A DNA stretch of 57,365 bases. Origin: Streptomyces sp. CB01201 (GTDB lineage Bacteria; Actinomycetota; Actinomycetes; Streptomycetales; Streptomycetaceae). The translations under genes were made by a program, and so were the position numbers. The notes beneath the pieces are model-generated. The model saw nothing but the letters and a program-made list of their open reading frames with translations. It had not been told where the DNA came from and made no database searches. The stretch is from positions 1 through 57,365 of the forward strand of contig NZ_NNBJ01000032.1 in NCBI RefSeq assembly GCF_002803085.1, read 5' to 3'. Positions 24,415 to 32,814 of this stretch are shown one piece after another (within the stretch, counting starts at the first letter, position 1; each line of letters starts with the position of its first letter).

Positions 24415-24822
24415 TCAGGTGCGGTCGACGTGAACGGTGGTCGACTTCACCCGGGCGGTCGCCCGCATGCCGACCTGAAGGCCCAGCTCCTCGACCGCTT
24501 CCCGGGTCAGTAGCGACACGAGCCGGTGCGGGCCGGACTGGATCTCCACCTGGGCGTCGACCCCGCCGAGCTTTACCGCGGTCACGATGCCGGGGAAGGC
24601 GTTGCGCGTGGAGGTGGTGGACGGCTCGTCGTCGCGGGCGGCGTTTTCCTGGGCCAGTTGCACGCAGAACGCGGCCAGGCCGACCTTGTCGACCACCCGC
24701 CGGGTCCCGTCGTGATGTGTGGGGAAGCGTCCGGCATCCGCCCATCGGCGTGCGGTATCGGTGCTGACGCCGAGAAGGACCGCGGCCTGGCCGATCGTGT
24801 ACGAGGTACTCACAGCAGACAC
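24415..24822 (-). CDS. HTH plus TOBE (molybdenum-pterin-binding-like) protein
   Basis: A 135-residue protein in two parts. Residues ~6-55 are a MerR/excisionase-type HTH (SYTIGQAAVLLGVSTDTARR, WADAGRFPTHHDGTRRVVD). Residues ~70-135 are a single TOBE/Mop domain (NAFPGIVTAVKLGGVDAQVE, LVSLLTREAVEELGLQVGM, ATARVKSTTVHV), which binds molybdate or tungstate oxyanions. This architecture is common in actinobacteria and is thought to sense or store molybdate. GTG 24820-24822 follows GGGGAGA; an internal GTG at 24813 is an alternative. No mod transport genes are adjacent. Confidence 0.85.
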   Translation of the reverse strand: MSAVSTSYTIGQAAVLLGVSTDTARRWADAGRFPTHHDGTRRVVDKVGLAAFCVQLAQENAARDDEPSTTSTRNAFPGIVTAVKLGGVDAQVEIQSGPHRLVSLLTREAVEELGLQVGMRATARVKSTTVHVDRT

Positions 24823-24931
24823 CGTAGTCTCCCCGGCCTCATCGCCTGGGCCTGCACCGACACGGTGAACAGTCTGTCTTTCCTCGGTAAGTGCCGGCCT
24901 TCTTGCCCTGAGGGTCTGGGGAGGCCTGCCG

Positions 24932-25651
24932 TTATTCGAGGGCGGTCTGGCCGTGAGTGCGCAGGGCCAGGCTGGTCAGGTGGTCCGCGAATCCGCCGTG
25001 CGCGCGGCCTTTCAGGCGCGGAGAGGTGCGAACCGGGCAGGCGTCGGTGGCGAGAACGCGGTGGCCTGCCTGTCGCAGTGCGGCGATCAGGGCGTGGTCC
25101 TCGCCGACGCCGAGGGGTGGGAAGCCGCCGGCAGCGAGGTAGGCGGCTGCGGTGAGGCCGAGGTTGGCGCCGTGGACGTGCGGGTGGTCCCATGTGCCGC
25201 GGTGCGGCTTGCTGGTCTCGTACCCGATCTGGTGGACGGGTGTGAGGGGTGAGGCGGGTGGCAGTGCGACGGTGCCGACCACGGCTTCCCAGCCTTCCCG
25301 GGCGCGGGCCAGTTGGTGGGCGAGCCAGTTCGCCGGGACCTCGCTGTCGGCGTCGGTGGTGGCGATCCACACCTGGCCGGGGGGCGTGTCCAGTTCGCGC
25401 AGGGCGTGGGTCACTCCGGCGGCACGGGCGCGTCCTGGGTTGCGGCCGGACAGGGTGACCACTTCGGCGCGGGCTTCGCGTGCGAGGCGGGCGGTGCGGT
25501 CGGTGCACGAATCGGCGACGACGACGGTGAGGACGCGGACCTGGTGCAGGCCCGGGTGCCGGCCCGCGGTGCGGACTGCCTTGAGAGCGGCCGGCAGCAG
25601 GGTTTCCTCGTTGCAGGCGGGGATGATGACGGCGACGGCCCGGATGCTCAT
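24932..25651 (-). CDS. Family 2 glycosyltransferase
   Basis: A 239-residue GT-A fold enzyme. Visible motifs are VAVIIPACNEETLLPAAL (nucleotide-binding strand), VVVADSCTDRTARLA, WIATTDADSEVPANWL with the DxD metal motif as DAD, and GANLGLTAAAYLAAGGFPPL followed by GEDHAL, the ED acid and base region. No membrane anchor is visible, so it is likely cytosolic or peripheral. ATG 25649-25651 overlaps the methyltransferase stop (ATGA). It is the last gene of a four-gene operon starting at 28075. The acceptor is unknown. Confidence 0.9.
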   Translation of the reverse strand: MSIRAVAVIIPACNEETLLPAALKAVRTAGRHPGLHQVRVLTVVVADSCTDRTARLAREARAEVVTLSGRNPGRARAAGVTHALRELDTPPGQVWIATTDADSEVPANWLAHQLARAREGWEAVVGTVALPPASPLTPVHQIGYETSKPHRGTWDHPHVHGANLGLTAAAYLAAGGFPPLGVGEDHALIAALRQAGHRVLATDACPVRTSPRLKGRAHGGFADHLTSLALRTHGQTALE

Positions 25652-26274
25652 GCCAGGCCCTCCCGCTCGGCGGGTGTGGGCGGCCTGCTGCCATCCGGCC
25701 GCAGGCGCTGATGGATCTGTAGGACGAAGTCGTTCTCGCGGTGATCGGCGAGCAGATGCATCCCCGGCAACCGGGCCAGGGTTTCGGCGATGCCGCTCCC
25801 GGTGGAGAGGTGCTCGTCGACAGGGTGGTTCCAGTGCACGGTGGCCAGGGTGCCGCCGGGCTCCAGGGCTGTGACCGTGTGTTCCAGCACGCTGTTCAGT
25901 GTGGCGGCGTCGAGGTAGTAGAGCAGTTCGGAGAGCACGATCAGGTCGAAGGTGCCCTCGGGCCACTGTTCGGGAATGGTCATCTGCTGGACGGTCACCT
26001 GGGGAAACTCGCTGGTGCGCTGCTGCGCGGTGCTGACGGCGTCGGCGACGCGGTCGCAGGCGAGCACCGTGTCGCAGCGGGTCGCCAGCCTTCGGGTGAG
26101 TTCCCCTACGGAGCAGGCGGGTTCGAAGGCTCTGCGGTAGTGCTCCTGCGGCAGGGCCGCGACGGTCAGGTCGTACTTGCGCCGCTCGTACCAGCGCTCC
26201 GCGAGATGCCAGGGGTCGGCTGTATGGCGGTACATGTCGTCGAAGTACGCCGCGGGCGTCGAGTCTGCGGTCAC
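25648..26274 (-). CDS. Class I SAM-dependent methyltransferase (NodS-like)
   Basis: A 208-residue methyltransferase. Near the N-terminus, YFDDMYRHTADPWHLAERWY followed by ERRKYDLTVAAL resembles the NodS/SAM methyltransferase family. The SAM loop is FEPACSVGELTRRLA, and the acidic strand VLACDRV and post-motif FDLIVLSELLYYLD follow. GTG 26272-26274 overlaps the stop of the PIG-L gene (GTGA). In some genomes a related methyltransferase is fused to PIG-L, supporting a shared substrate such as a sugar or amino-sugar conjugate. Function in this operon is inferred only. Confidence 0.88.
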   Translation of the reverse strand: MTADSTPAAYFDDMYRHTADPWHLAERWYERRKYDLTVAALPQEHYRRAFEPACSVGELTRRLATRCDTVLACDRVADAVSTAQQRTSEFPQVTVQQMTIPEQWPEGTFDLIVLSELLYYLDAATLNSVLEHTVTALEPGGTLATVHWNHPVDEHLSTGSGIAETLARLPGMHLLADHRENDFVLQIHQRLRPDGSRPPTPAEREGLA

Positions 26275-27041
26275 GTGAAGAACACCTCGATGTCGCGCAG
26301 ATGGTGGGCGAGTTCGTCGGGAGGCAGGATCGCGGCATCGGCCTCGCCCGGGCCCAGCGGATGGATCTGGGAGACGAAGCAGCCCACTGACTTCCGTTTG
26401 AGCTCCGGGATACGGTCCGCCAGAGCGACCGCCACGGCACGGTCCCATGGCACGCGGGCATCGTCCGGCCGGGCCCAGTGCCACATCCACACCGGGTACA
26501 TCCAGCAGTCCACGGCCGCGGTTCGGGCCGCGGCCAGTGCGGCCCGGCCGGCTGCGTCGTGATCGCTGTGCACGTCACCGGTCCAGGGCGCCAGACACAG
26601 CCGCGCCCCCTTGAGGAGCGGCTCGATCGCTGCCGCGACCTCGTCCTCGTGGGCACCGACCCGGGTGTCGGCGACCTGGAGGCGGACCACGTCCGCGTCG
26701 GGTGCGCCGAGGATGGTCAGCGCCTCGCGCAGTTCCTTGGCCCGGATGGCGGCCAGCTGGGCGGGGGTGACGCGGCTGCTGTGAGGGTGGGACGCTTCGC
26801 CGTCGGTGACGGACACCACGGTGAGCCGGGCACCGGCGGCTGCCAGGCGGGCGATGGTGCCGCCCGCGCCGAGGACCTCGTCGTCCGGGTGGGCGGCCAC
26901 GATCACGATCGGCCCGTCGTGCGGCAGGGCCGCTGCCGGCAGCCGCTCCAGTCCGCTCCAGGCACGCCATACCCGCTCCGGCGTGCCAGGGGCCTGGATA
27001 GGGTCCGCGGGCGAGCCGGGCGTCGATCCGGTCACTGCCAC
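26271..27041 (-). CDS. PIG-L family deacetylase
   Basis: A 256-residue LmbE/PIG-L protein. The zinc and catalytic motif AHPDDE is in IVIVAAHPDDEVLGAGGTIA (residues ~46-65), and the third zinc ligand region is WTGDVHSDHDAAGR. Family members remove acetyl groups from N-acetylglucosaminyl conjugates (MshB, Mca, GPI precursors). GTG 27039-27041 lies inside the 3' end of the acyl-CoA dehydrogenase gene (10-bp overlap), and its own stop overlaps the methyltransferase start. Tight coupling suggests sequential action with its neighbours. Confidence 0.92.
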   Translation of the reverse strand: MAVTGSTPGSPADPIQAPGTPERVWRAWSGLERLPAAALPHDGPIVIVAAHPDDEVLGAGGTIARLAAAGARLTVVSVTDGEASHPHSSRVTPAQLAAIRAKELREALTILGAPDADVVRLQVADTRVGAHEDEVAAAIEPLLKGARLCLAPWTGDVHSDHDAAGRAALAAARTAAVDCWMYPVWMWHWARPDDARVPWDRAVAVALADRIPELKRKSVGCFVSQIHPLGPGEADAAILPPDELAHHLRDIEVFFT

Positions 27042-28075
27042 TCCCCCGATTCCGCGGCGAGCCGTCCGAGTTCCGCGAGGTTGCGTTCACCGTGGTGCTG
27101 GCGGATGTAGACGGCGAGGTCGGTTGCGTGACGGGTATGGGCCGGGTTGTGGCACAGCGGTTCGGCGCCGGTGGCGCGGCCGACGTGGGTGAGGACATCG
27201 GCGCAGACGGATTCGACGAAACCGCGCACCCGCAGGCTCCGCATGCGGCCCGCGCCTACCGTGTCGTCCGGGTCCTTGTCGATCTCGTCCGCGGCCTGGG
27301 CCAGGACGGCGCCGGCCGCGTGCAGGCGCATGTCGACCGCGCCCAGATGGGCATCGGTCAACGGGTTCGCGCCGCGTTGAGCCGCCATGGTGGCCAGGGT
27401 GCGCGCCACGGCCCGGGCCCCGCCGTACCAGCAGGCCGCGACGCCGATGCCACCGTGCTGGAACCCGGGCCGCTCCACATAGGCCTCCACGCCGCCGACC
27501 TGGATCGCGGGCACGTCGGTGAAGATCACGTCGGCGCTGTCGCTGGCCGCCATGCCCAGCGCCTGCCAGCTCCCCTCCACCGGCCGGCAGCCTGCCGATC
27601 CGGAGCCGAGGCCGGTGCTGACGGCGAAGAGCCGGCGGCCGTCGTCGGCCAGCGCGGTGACCAGCGCGTTGGTGCAGCTGTGCGCTCCCGAGCAGTAGCG
27701 CTTGCGCCCGCTGATCACCCAGCCGTCCGCGCCGAGCGAGGCAGTGAGCCCGGGCCCGGGCGGCTCGGCAGCCCACACCCCCCACCGCTCGCCGGGGGCA
27801 GCTACCGGCCCGCCCAGCTCGGCCAGGATTGCGACCGCGTCGACATGCCCCTCCACCAGGCGCACCAGCGAGAGATCCTCCTCGGCCACCTGGGCCAGCG
27901 CCAGGAACCTCTGTACGGTCCGGCCCGTCCCAGGCAGCGGGAAGTCCAGCCTCCCACTCGCGATCTCATCCACGCAGCGGGTGAACGCGGCCGCCACCTC
28001 CCGGCAATGGCCGGCCGACGTAGCGGCAGCTCCTGCATCCGGCAGCGCTGGCCCTGCACATTCGGTGTCTTGCAT
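27032..28075 (-). CDS. Acyl-CoA dehydrogenase-like flavoprotein
   Basis: A 347-residue member of the acyl-CoA dehydrogenase superfamily. Recognisable parts are WGVWAAEPPGPGLTASLGAD, GWVISGRKRYCSGAHSCTNA (the FAD/substrate mid-domain, where the usual WITNA is replaced), and a helical C-terminal domain with VDMRLHAAGAVLAQAADEID. It is shorter than the usual ~380 residues. ATG 28073-28075 follows AAGGA. It heads the operon with PIG-L, methyltransferase and glycosyltransferase genes, a combination I recall as recurrent in bacteria but not functionally characterised. Confidence 0.85.
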   Translation of the reverse strand: MQDTECAGPALPDAGAAATSAGHCREVAAAFTRCVDEIASGRLDFPLPGTGRTVQRFLALAQVAEEDLSLVRLVEGHVDAVAILAELGGPVAAPGERWGVWAAEPPGPGLTASLGADGWVISGRKRYCSGAHSCTNALVTALADDGRRLFAVSTGLGSGSAGCRPVEGSWQALGMAASDSADVIFTDVPAIQVGGVEAYVERPGFQHGGIGVAACWYGGARAVARTLATMAAQRGANPLTDAHLGAVDMRLHAAGAVLAQAADEIDKDPDDTVGAGRMRSLRVRGFVESVCADVLTHVGRATGAEPLCHNPAHTRHATDLAVYIRQHHGERNLAELGRLAAESGEWQ

Positions 28076-28512
28076 CGCGGTCCTTCCTGCCCAGGCACGC
28101 TGCGGGTGCGGGCTCGCATACGGCTCTCGTGGCGTACCCCTGGGACGGCAGAGGATGCGTGTGCCCTACGGGGCATCCCGGGAGTGAGGCCGCCTTTCAT
28201 CCTCGCCAGCGGTCCGGCTGTCCGCATCGCGGCGCGGCAGGCCACACACCGACCAGACCGCGCGGGCGCCAACCAGCGCGCAGGGCGCGGATCTCCTCCT
28301 TCTGACAGGGCAGCTGCACATACCAGCGCCCGACGCTGGCCCAGAGCAGCGACCGACCCGCTCACCAGGCGCTACCACGCTGCGGTCCCGGGCGTCTTCG
28401 CGCTCCGGACGGATCGCAGTGGGCAGGTCCGGATGTTCTGATGAGGGTAGGGGCGGTATCCGGGGGAACTGGAAGCACGCCGTGCAGACCGCGCTCTACC
28501 CGGGAGACGTTG
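28076..28512. other. Divergent intergenic region
   Basis: 437 bp between the acyl-CoA dehydrogenase operon (minus) and the SDR gene (plus). It must hold both promoters. No palindrome, tRNA or small gene was recognised. Confidence 0.4.
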
Positions 28513-29466
28513 ATGTCGCGTTCCAATCGATTCGCCGGCCGTACCGCCCTTGTGACAGGGAGCTCGCGCGGCCTGGGCCTCCTCCTCGCTCGCGAACTCG
28601 CCGACCACGGCTGCCGCATCATGCTCTGTGCCCGGGGAACTGACGGCCTCGCGGCGGCGGAGGAAAAGTTGCGACGCCGCGGCGCAGACGTCGCCACGCA
28701 GGCCTGTGACATCACCAGTCCCGACACACCCCAGCTCCTTCTGGATGCCGTCCACGACCGGTTCGGACGCCTGGACATCCTCGTCAACAACGCGGGCATC
28801 ATCCAGGTCGGCCCCATGACCACCTTCGAGGAACAGGATTTCCGCGAGGCGATGGAAGCGATGTTCTTCGCCCCCTTGCGTCTCGCGAAGGCGGCTCTGC
28901 CCGATCTGCGGGCCGGCGCAGGAACGCTGGTGAGCATCTCCTCGATCGGCGGCAGGATCGCCGCACCCCATCTACTCCCCTACGCCGCGGCCAAGTTCGC
29001 CCACGCAGGGTTCTCCGAGGGCCTACGAGCGGAGATCACCCAATCGGGCGTGAGCGTGACGACCGTCTTCCCGGGACTCATGCGCACCGGCTCACACACC
29101 GCGGCCCGCTTCTCCGGACGCCCGGGCGCCGAGTACAGCTGGTTCGCGGTGGCGGCCTCCCTGCCCCTGCTGTCCATGGACGCCCAGCGGGCGGCCCGGG
29201 CCATCGTCCGCGCTGCCGAACGCCGACGTCCCGAACTCGTCCTGACACCGGCCGCGAAAGCCGCCGTGCGCTTCAAGGGCCTGGCACCCGCCACAACAGC
29301 ACGCCTGCTGAGCACCGCAGGACGCCTGCTGCCCACACCCGGCAAGCAGCCCTTGCACAACACCACCGGCACCCAGGCCTCACACCACTCCAACCTGCCC
29401 GGATGGATCACCGCCCTCGGAGACAAGGCCGGTCGCCGATTCGGCGAGCCCAGGACTGAAAGCTAG
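28513..29466 (+). CDS. Short-chain dehydrogenase/reductase (SDR)
   Basis: A 317-residue classical SDR with an extended C-terminus. The NAD(P)-binding motif is TALVTGSSRGLGLLLARELA, followed by the strand CDITSPDT, the structural LVNNAGI motif, the catalytic Ser in TLVSISSIGG and the YxxxK pair in PYAAAKFAHAG. Arg in TGSSRG favours NADP. The ~70 extra C-terminal residues (AAVRFKGLAPATTARLLSTA) are typical of SDRs related to lipid-type reductases. ATG 28513 follows GGGAGA. Its 3' end overlaps the convergent decayed gene at 29380. Confidence 0.92.
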   Translation: MSRSNRFAGRTALVTGSSRGLGLLLARELADHGCRIMLCARGTDGLAAAEEKLRRRGADVATQACDITSPDTPQLLLDAVHDRFGRLDILVNNAGIIQVGPMTTFEEQDFREAMEAMFFAPLRLAKAALPDLRAGAGTLVSISSIGGRIAAPHLLPYAAAKFAHAGFSEGLRAEITQSGVSVTTVFPGLMRTGSHTAARFSGRPGAEYSWFAVAASLPLLSMDAQRAARAIVRAAERRRPELVLTPAAKAAVRFKGLAPATTARLLSTAGRLLPTPGKQPLHNTTGTQASHHSNLPGWITALGDKAGRRFGEPRTES

Positions 29467-30240
29467 CGAGTGCAGGAAACCCTGATCGTTGAGGGGTTGC
29501 AACCGCGCACTGGCATCCACAGGGACGGACACTGTCCGGGGGGGCGCCTGGGCGCCCGCGGCATTGCTCAGCACCGGGGCGCCGAGGTGGATGCTGCTGG
29601 CCGCCGTCTGTTCCCCGGCGGCCGGGGTCGGGGCGGTGTAGATGCCGTCCAGGGTGGTCGGCCCGGTGGCGGGCAGGGTGGCCCACTCCTTCTGCCCGAA
29701 GAAGCCCATGCCGGTGGTGGGCAGGGAGAAGATGTCCCGTGCCGGCTTGCTGTCGATCAGCTTCATGGCACGGCCGCCGCGCTGTTCCAGCCAGTCGGCG
29801 ACGATCTGACGGTCCGCCGACCAGCTCGTCAGCGGGCGGTGCCGCGCCATGAAGCTGTCGCCGACGCTCAAGCCGGCCCACTCCGGCTGCGGAGCCGCTC
29901 CGGCCAGGTCAACGCCCGGTAAGAGAGGAGTTCGGTGATGCCGCGGGCGGCCCAGGACCTCTTGGCCCATCTCGTACTGGGTGCGCAGGAACTCCTGAAG
30001 CGCGCCGCGGTTGTAGTCGGGTTCCAGGCCCTCGGCGGCCTGCGTCGCGGGATCCAGCTGCACGTTGGTGAGGCCGAACTCCGTCCGGGCGGCCTCTTGC
30101 AGGGCCAGCCCCCGCACATTGTTGGAGCCGTAGGCCCAGGACGCCACCAGCTCGCTGACCGCGATCTGCCGGACCAGGCCTGTGGTCGTACGGCAGCAAG
30201 ACAGAGAGATGGTCCAAGCGGCACTCGCATCCCCTTGGTG
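29380..30240 (-). pseudogene. Decayed ADP-ribosyltransferase-like gene
   Basis: The longest frame carries EFGLTNVQLDPATQAAEGLE, then PLTSWSADRQIVADWLEQRG and LPTTGMGFFGQKEWATLP. A Ser-x-Ser strand (SWS) followed by a QxE near the end (QKE) is the layout of ADP-ribosyltransferase toxins. The expected Arg motif appears in a different frame: GITELLSYRALTWPERL at ~29890-29935. The N-terminal part LDHLSVLLPYDHR is in a third frame near 30180-30220. Several indels have thus broken the gene. It overlaps the 3' end of the SDR gene. Identification is tentative. Confidence 0.5.
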
Positions 30241-30265
30241 GCCGTATTTTCACTACTATCTGCAC

Positions 30266-31075
30266 ATGGTCGATCACGAGACGGTGTTTCAGTCCCTGGA
30301 CGGTACCCCGCTGGTCGGCACGGTGTGCGGCGCGGGAACGCGAGGCCCCGTGGCGGTGCTCGTGCACGGCTCAGGGGTGACCCGAGAGGAGGGCGGCTTC
30401 TTCACACGCCTTGCCGCCGGGCTGGCTGGCTCGGGGGTGACCAATCTGCGGTTCGACCTGCGCGCGCACGGGGCAAGCGGCGGACGCGAGTCTGAACTGA
30501 CGATCGCCGCCGTGGCCAACGACATCCGCGCGGCCTGCGACCACATACGCGAACAGACCGGCCAGTCTGGGCCGGTGCATGTGATCGCCGCGTCTTTCGG
30601 GGGCGGCGCTTCCGCGATGCATGCCGCTCATCGGCCTGACAATGTCGGCAAGTTGGTACTGCTCAACCCGCGGCTGGACTACAAGGAGCGGTACGTCACC
30701 TCCCGGCCGGGCTGGTCGGGCGACTACCTGTCCGGGGACATGGCGGTGCGGCTGGAAGAGCAGGGCTTCACGGAGAAGTCGCCGTTCGAGTTGAACCGGG
30801 CCCTGCTGAATGAGGTGTTCTACCTGGACACTCCGGCGATCCTGGCCGCGGTGCGGGCGCCGGTGCTGATGGTGCACGGCACGGCGGACACCTTTGTGCC
30901 CATTGAGTCCTCCCGCCGGTTCCGGGCGATGTTCGGCGGGCCGGTGGAGCTGGTGGAGCTGGAGGGCGCCCAGCACGGCTTCGCCGTCCACGACGACCCG
31001 CAATACCTGCACCCGCAGTCCCAGGCGTGGCAGCGCGAGGTGATCGAGAAGGTGAGCGCCTTCCTCGCCGGTTAG
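30266..31075 (+). CDS. Alpha/beta hydrolase
   Basis: A 269-residue serine hydrolase. VAVLVHGSGVTREEGGFF is the oxyanion strand-turn, NLRFDLRAHGASGG follows, the nucleophile elbow is AASFGGGA (Ser in GxSxG-like SFGGG), the acid lies in VLMVHGTADTFVP and the His in EGAQHGFAVHD. It resembles small esterases/peptidases of the BAAT/S9-like group. ATG 30266 lacks a ribosome binding site and sits shortly after AT-rich TATTTTCACTACTATC, so a leaderless transcript is possible; an upstream in-frame start at 30182 is the alternative. Its stop overlaps the stop of the convergent regulator. Confidence 0.85.
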   Translation: MVDHETVFQSLDGTPLVGTVCGAGTRGPVAVLVHGSGVTREEGGFFTRLAAGLAGSGVTNLRFDLRAHGASGGRESELTIAAVANDIRAACDHIREQTGQSGPVHVIAASFGGGASAMHAAHRPDNVGKLVLLNPRLDYKERYVTSRPGWSGDYLSGDMAVRLEEQGFTEKSPFELNRALLNEVFYLDTPAILAAVRAPVLMVHGTADTFVPIESSRRFRAMFGGPVELVELEGAQHGFAVHDDPQYLHPQSQAWQREVIEKVSAFLAG

Positions 31076-32385
31076 ACCACGGCAAGCTCGCCGAGTCGCC
31101 GACGGAACTCGCGGACCGCCGGTCGGCGGGCGTAGGGCGCGAGGTCGTCACGGGTGCGGCGGAGTTCGGCGAGGGCTTGCCCGAAGCGGGCACCGGCGGC
31201 GAGGGTCAGCGCCTGGAGCGCGGCAGCGGCTGCCGCGTCAGGCTCGCCGGCCGCGGCCAGGGCGCCGGAGTAGTGGGCGGTGAAGAACGCACGGTCGCGG
31301 CGCGCGAACACCCGGGTGGTGAGCTGTTCTCCGAAGATGCTGACGGCCCGTTCGTTCTGGTCGGCTTCGCGGTAGCAGATCGCGCTCTGCACCAGCAGCC
31401 GTTCGCGGGTGTAGCCGTCGCCTAGCGGGCCGGTGCAGGTGACGGGCCCGTGTGACGGGGCGGCCTCATCGAGGGCCACATGGGCCTGGTCGAGGACGCG
31501 AGCGACCTGTTCAGCGCCGGCGCCTGTCAGGGCCAGCGCTCGGGCCTGCTGCTGGAGCGCCTCCGCGCGGGGCCTCGGCGGCAGCGTCCAGGGGCCTTCG
31601 GTGGCGGCGCGGGAGAGATCGAGCATCCGGGCCGCCTCGGTGCGCTCGGTGGCCTGGGCCTGGCGGAGCAGTACGTAGGCATGCATCGCGCCGTCACCGG
31701 TGAACGTCGCCCACTCCTTGGCCTGGTGGTGCCAGTAGGCGACAACCTGGGCCGGGGCATGGGTGTCCCGGTGGAGCCAGGCCGCGAGCTCGGCGCCCCG
31801 GGCGCCGAGAACCAGCAGCTCGCGCCGCACCTCGGGGGCTGCGGTGCGGGCGGCGGAGTCGATCGCGGTGAGAAGACCGAGCGCGGTGGGCAGCGCCTCG
31901 TGAGGGCCGGCCTGCCCGTCCCTGCGAGCCGTCTCGTCCAGCGCTGCCCTCAGGTGGTCAAGAAGTTCGGGGCCGCTGTGGCGTTGGGCGTTGTGGGCGG
32001 CGGCGGTGAGACGGCCGAGGTCCGCGAGGTTGAGCACGGGTGCCATGCCCGCCAGGCCCAGGAACGTGCGTCGGTACACGTCGTGCTCCTCCACCTGCCG
32101 TCCACTCTCGCCGGGACGCCGACCGGTTGGCCGGGCGGGCCTGCGAAAGCCGAGGTTGTCCATCGGGCAGTCGAACATCGCCTCCAGCACGCGCCTGGCG
32201 TCCCGGTTGGGCCAGGTCGAGCGGCCAGACTCCCATCGCCGGACCTGCCGCACCGAGATCCGGGCCTGTTCGCGCAGTTCGCGGGCCCTGTCCTCGTAGG
32301 CGACGGCGAAGTCCTGCTGGGTGTGCCAGCCGCGCTTGGTGCGGGCGGCGACGAACCGCCAGTTAGCGGCGGCTTGTTCGGGCAT
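31072..32385 (-). CDS. XRE-type regulator with helical-repeat C-terminal part
   Basis: A 437-residue protein. Residues ~10-60 form the HTH (RTKRGWHTQQDFAVAYEDRA, ISVRQVRRWESGRSTWPNRD), where RWESG is a typical recognition-helix end. Residues ~150-430 are alpha-helical, TPR-like (GLLTAIDSAARTAAPEVRRE, HAYVLLRQAQATERTEAARM, YREADQNERAVSIFGEQL). Such Streptomyces regulators often sit beside natural-product or peptide genes. ATG 32383-32385 follows GGGGGTG. It is divergent from the 44-residue peptide gene at 32592 and is the obvious candidate to control it. Confidence 0.88.
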   Translation of the reverse strand: MPEQAAANWRFVAARTKRGWHTQQDFAVAYEDRARELREQARISVRQVRRWESGRSTWPNRDARRVLEAMFDCPMDNLGFRRPARPTGRRPGESGRQVEEHDVYRRTFLGLAGMAPVLNLADLGRLTAAAHNAQRHSGPELLDHLRAALDETARRDGQAGPHEALPTALGLLTAIDSAARTAAPEVRRELLVLGARGAELAAWLHRDTHAPAQVVAYWHHQAKEWATFTGDGAMHAYVLLRQAQATERTEAARMLDLSRAATEGPWTLPPRPRAEALQQQARALALTGAGAEQVARVLDQAHVALDEAAPSHGPVTCTGPLGDGYTRERLLVQSAICYREADQNERAVSIFGEQLTTRVFARRDRAFFTAHYSGALAAAGEPDAAAAAALQALTLAAGARFGQALAELRRTRDDLAPYARRPAVREFRRRLGELAVV

Positions 32386-32411
32386 GGGCACCCCCAGGAT
32401 TTCAGGACCAC

Positions 32412-32490
32412 CACGGTAGCCATCCTGGCCACCGTGAGCGAGTGAGCAGAAGCGGCCCCCGTCACGGTGTCCGGTGATGCGTCCGGTGAT
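32412..32490. promoter_or_regulatory. Candidate operator elements in the divergent peptide promoter
   Basis: CACGGT at 32412-32417 and ACCGTG at 32431-32436 form an interrupted palindrome just upstream of the regulator gene. The 10-mer GTCCGGTGAT occurs twice in tandem at 32469-32478 and 32481-32490. Either could be the binding site of the divergent HTH regulator. No binding motif for this protein type is known to me, so this is a positional argument. Confidence 0.4.
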
Positions 32491-32591
32491 CCGGCCTCGA
32501 CCCGCACCGCGCACGGCGGTGAACTGTGGTCACCGGAGCGGCCCGACGGGCCGCATCCCCAACATCCCGCCCATGCAAGGAGGACCGCGCC

Positions 32592-32726
32592 ATGAAGACC
32601 ACCACCATCGCGAAGGCCCCGGCCGTCAGGCTCGACCCTAAGAAGGTCGCCGAGCTCCAGGCCAAGGTCAGCCGGTTCGTCGGGACCGGCGCGCTGACCG
32701 CAGCCCCGCACACCTACCACCACTGA
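32592..32726 (+). CDS. 44-residue peptide, possible RiPP precursor
   Basis: ATG 32592 has a perfect AGGAGG nine bases upstream, and the frame ends at TGA 32724-32726. The peptide starts MKTTTIAKAPAVRLDPKKVA, continues ELQAKVSRFVG, a likely amphipathic leader helix, and ends TGALTAAPHTYHH. There is no Cys. The C-terminal Thr/His/Tyr/Gly-rich segment is short and polar, unlike the helical leader. A strong hairpin follows 6 bp later, then genes for an MBL-fold enzyme and a kinase-fold protein. Size, context and stoichiometry hairpin are typical of ribosomally made, modified peptides, but no known RiPP class is matched. Confidence 0.65.
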   Translation: MKTTTIAKAPAVRLDPKKVAELQAKVSRFVGTGALTAAPHTYHH

Positions 32727-32732
32727 AAAACT

Positions 32733-32774
32733 CCGGGGCGGTCGGGACGGCTGGGGCCGTCCCGACCGCCCCGG
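32733..32774 (+). terminator. 18-bp hairpin between peptide gene and MBL gene
   Basis: Arms 32733-32750 and 32757-32774 are exact reverse complements around a 6-base loop. Because the downstream genes have no other obvious promoter, it probably acts as a partial terminator or mRNA-end stabiliser that gives excess peptide over enzyme transcripts. Confidence 0.75.
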
Positions 32775-32814
32775 TCCATCCCCGCTGGTCGAGAACATGA
32801 AGGAGGCAACCCGC

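Noticed and set aside
32592..32726. Lanthipeptide or thiopeptide precursor
   Set aside because: The peptide has no Cys, and no LanB/LanM/LanKC, YcaO or HopA1-like gene is near; class left open.
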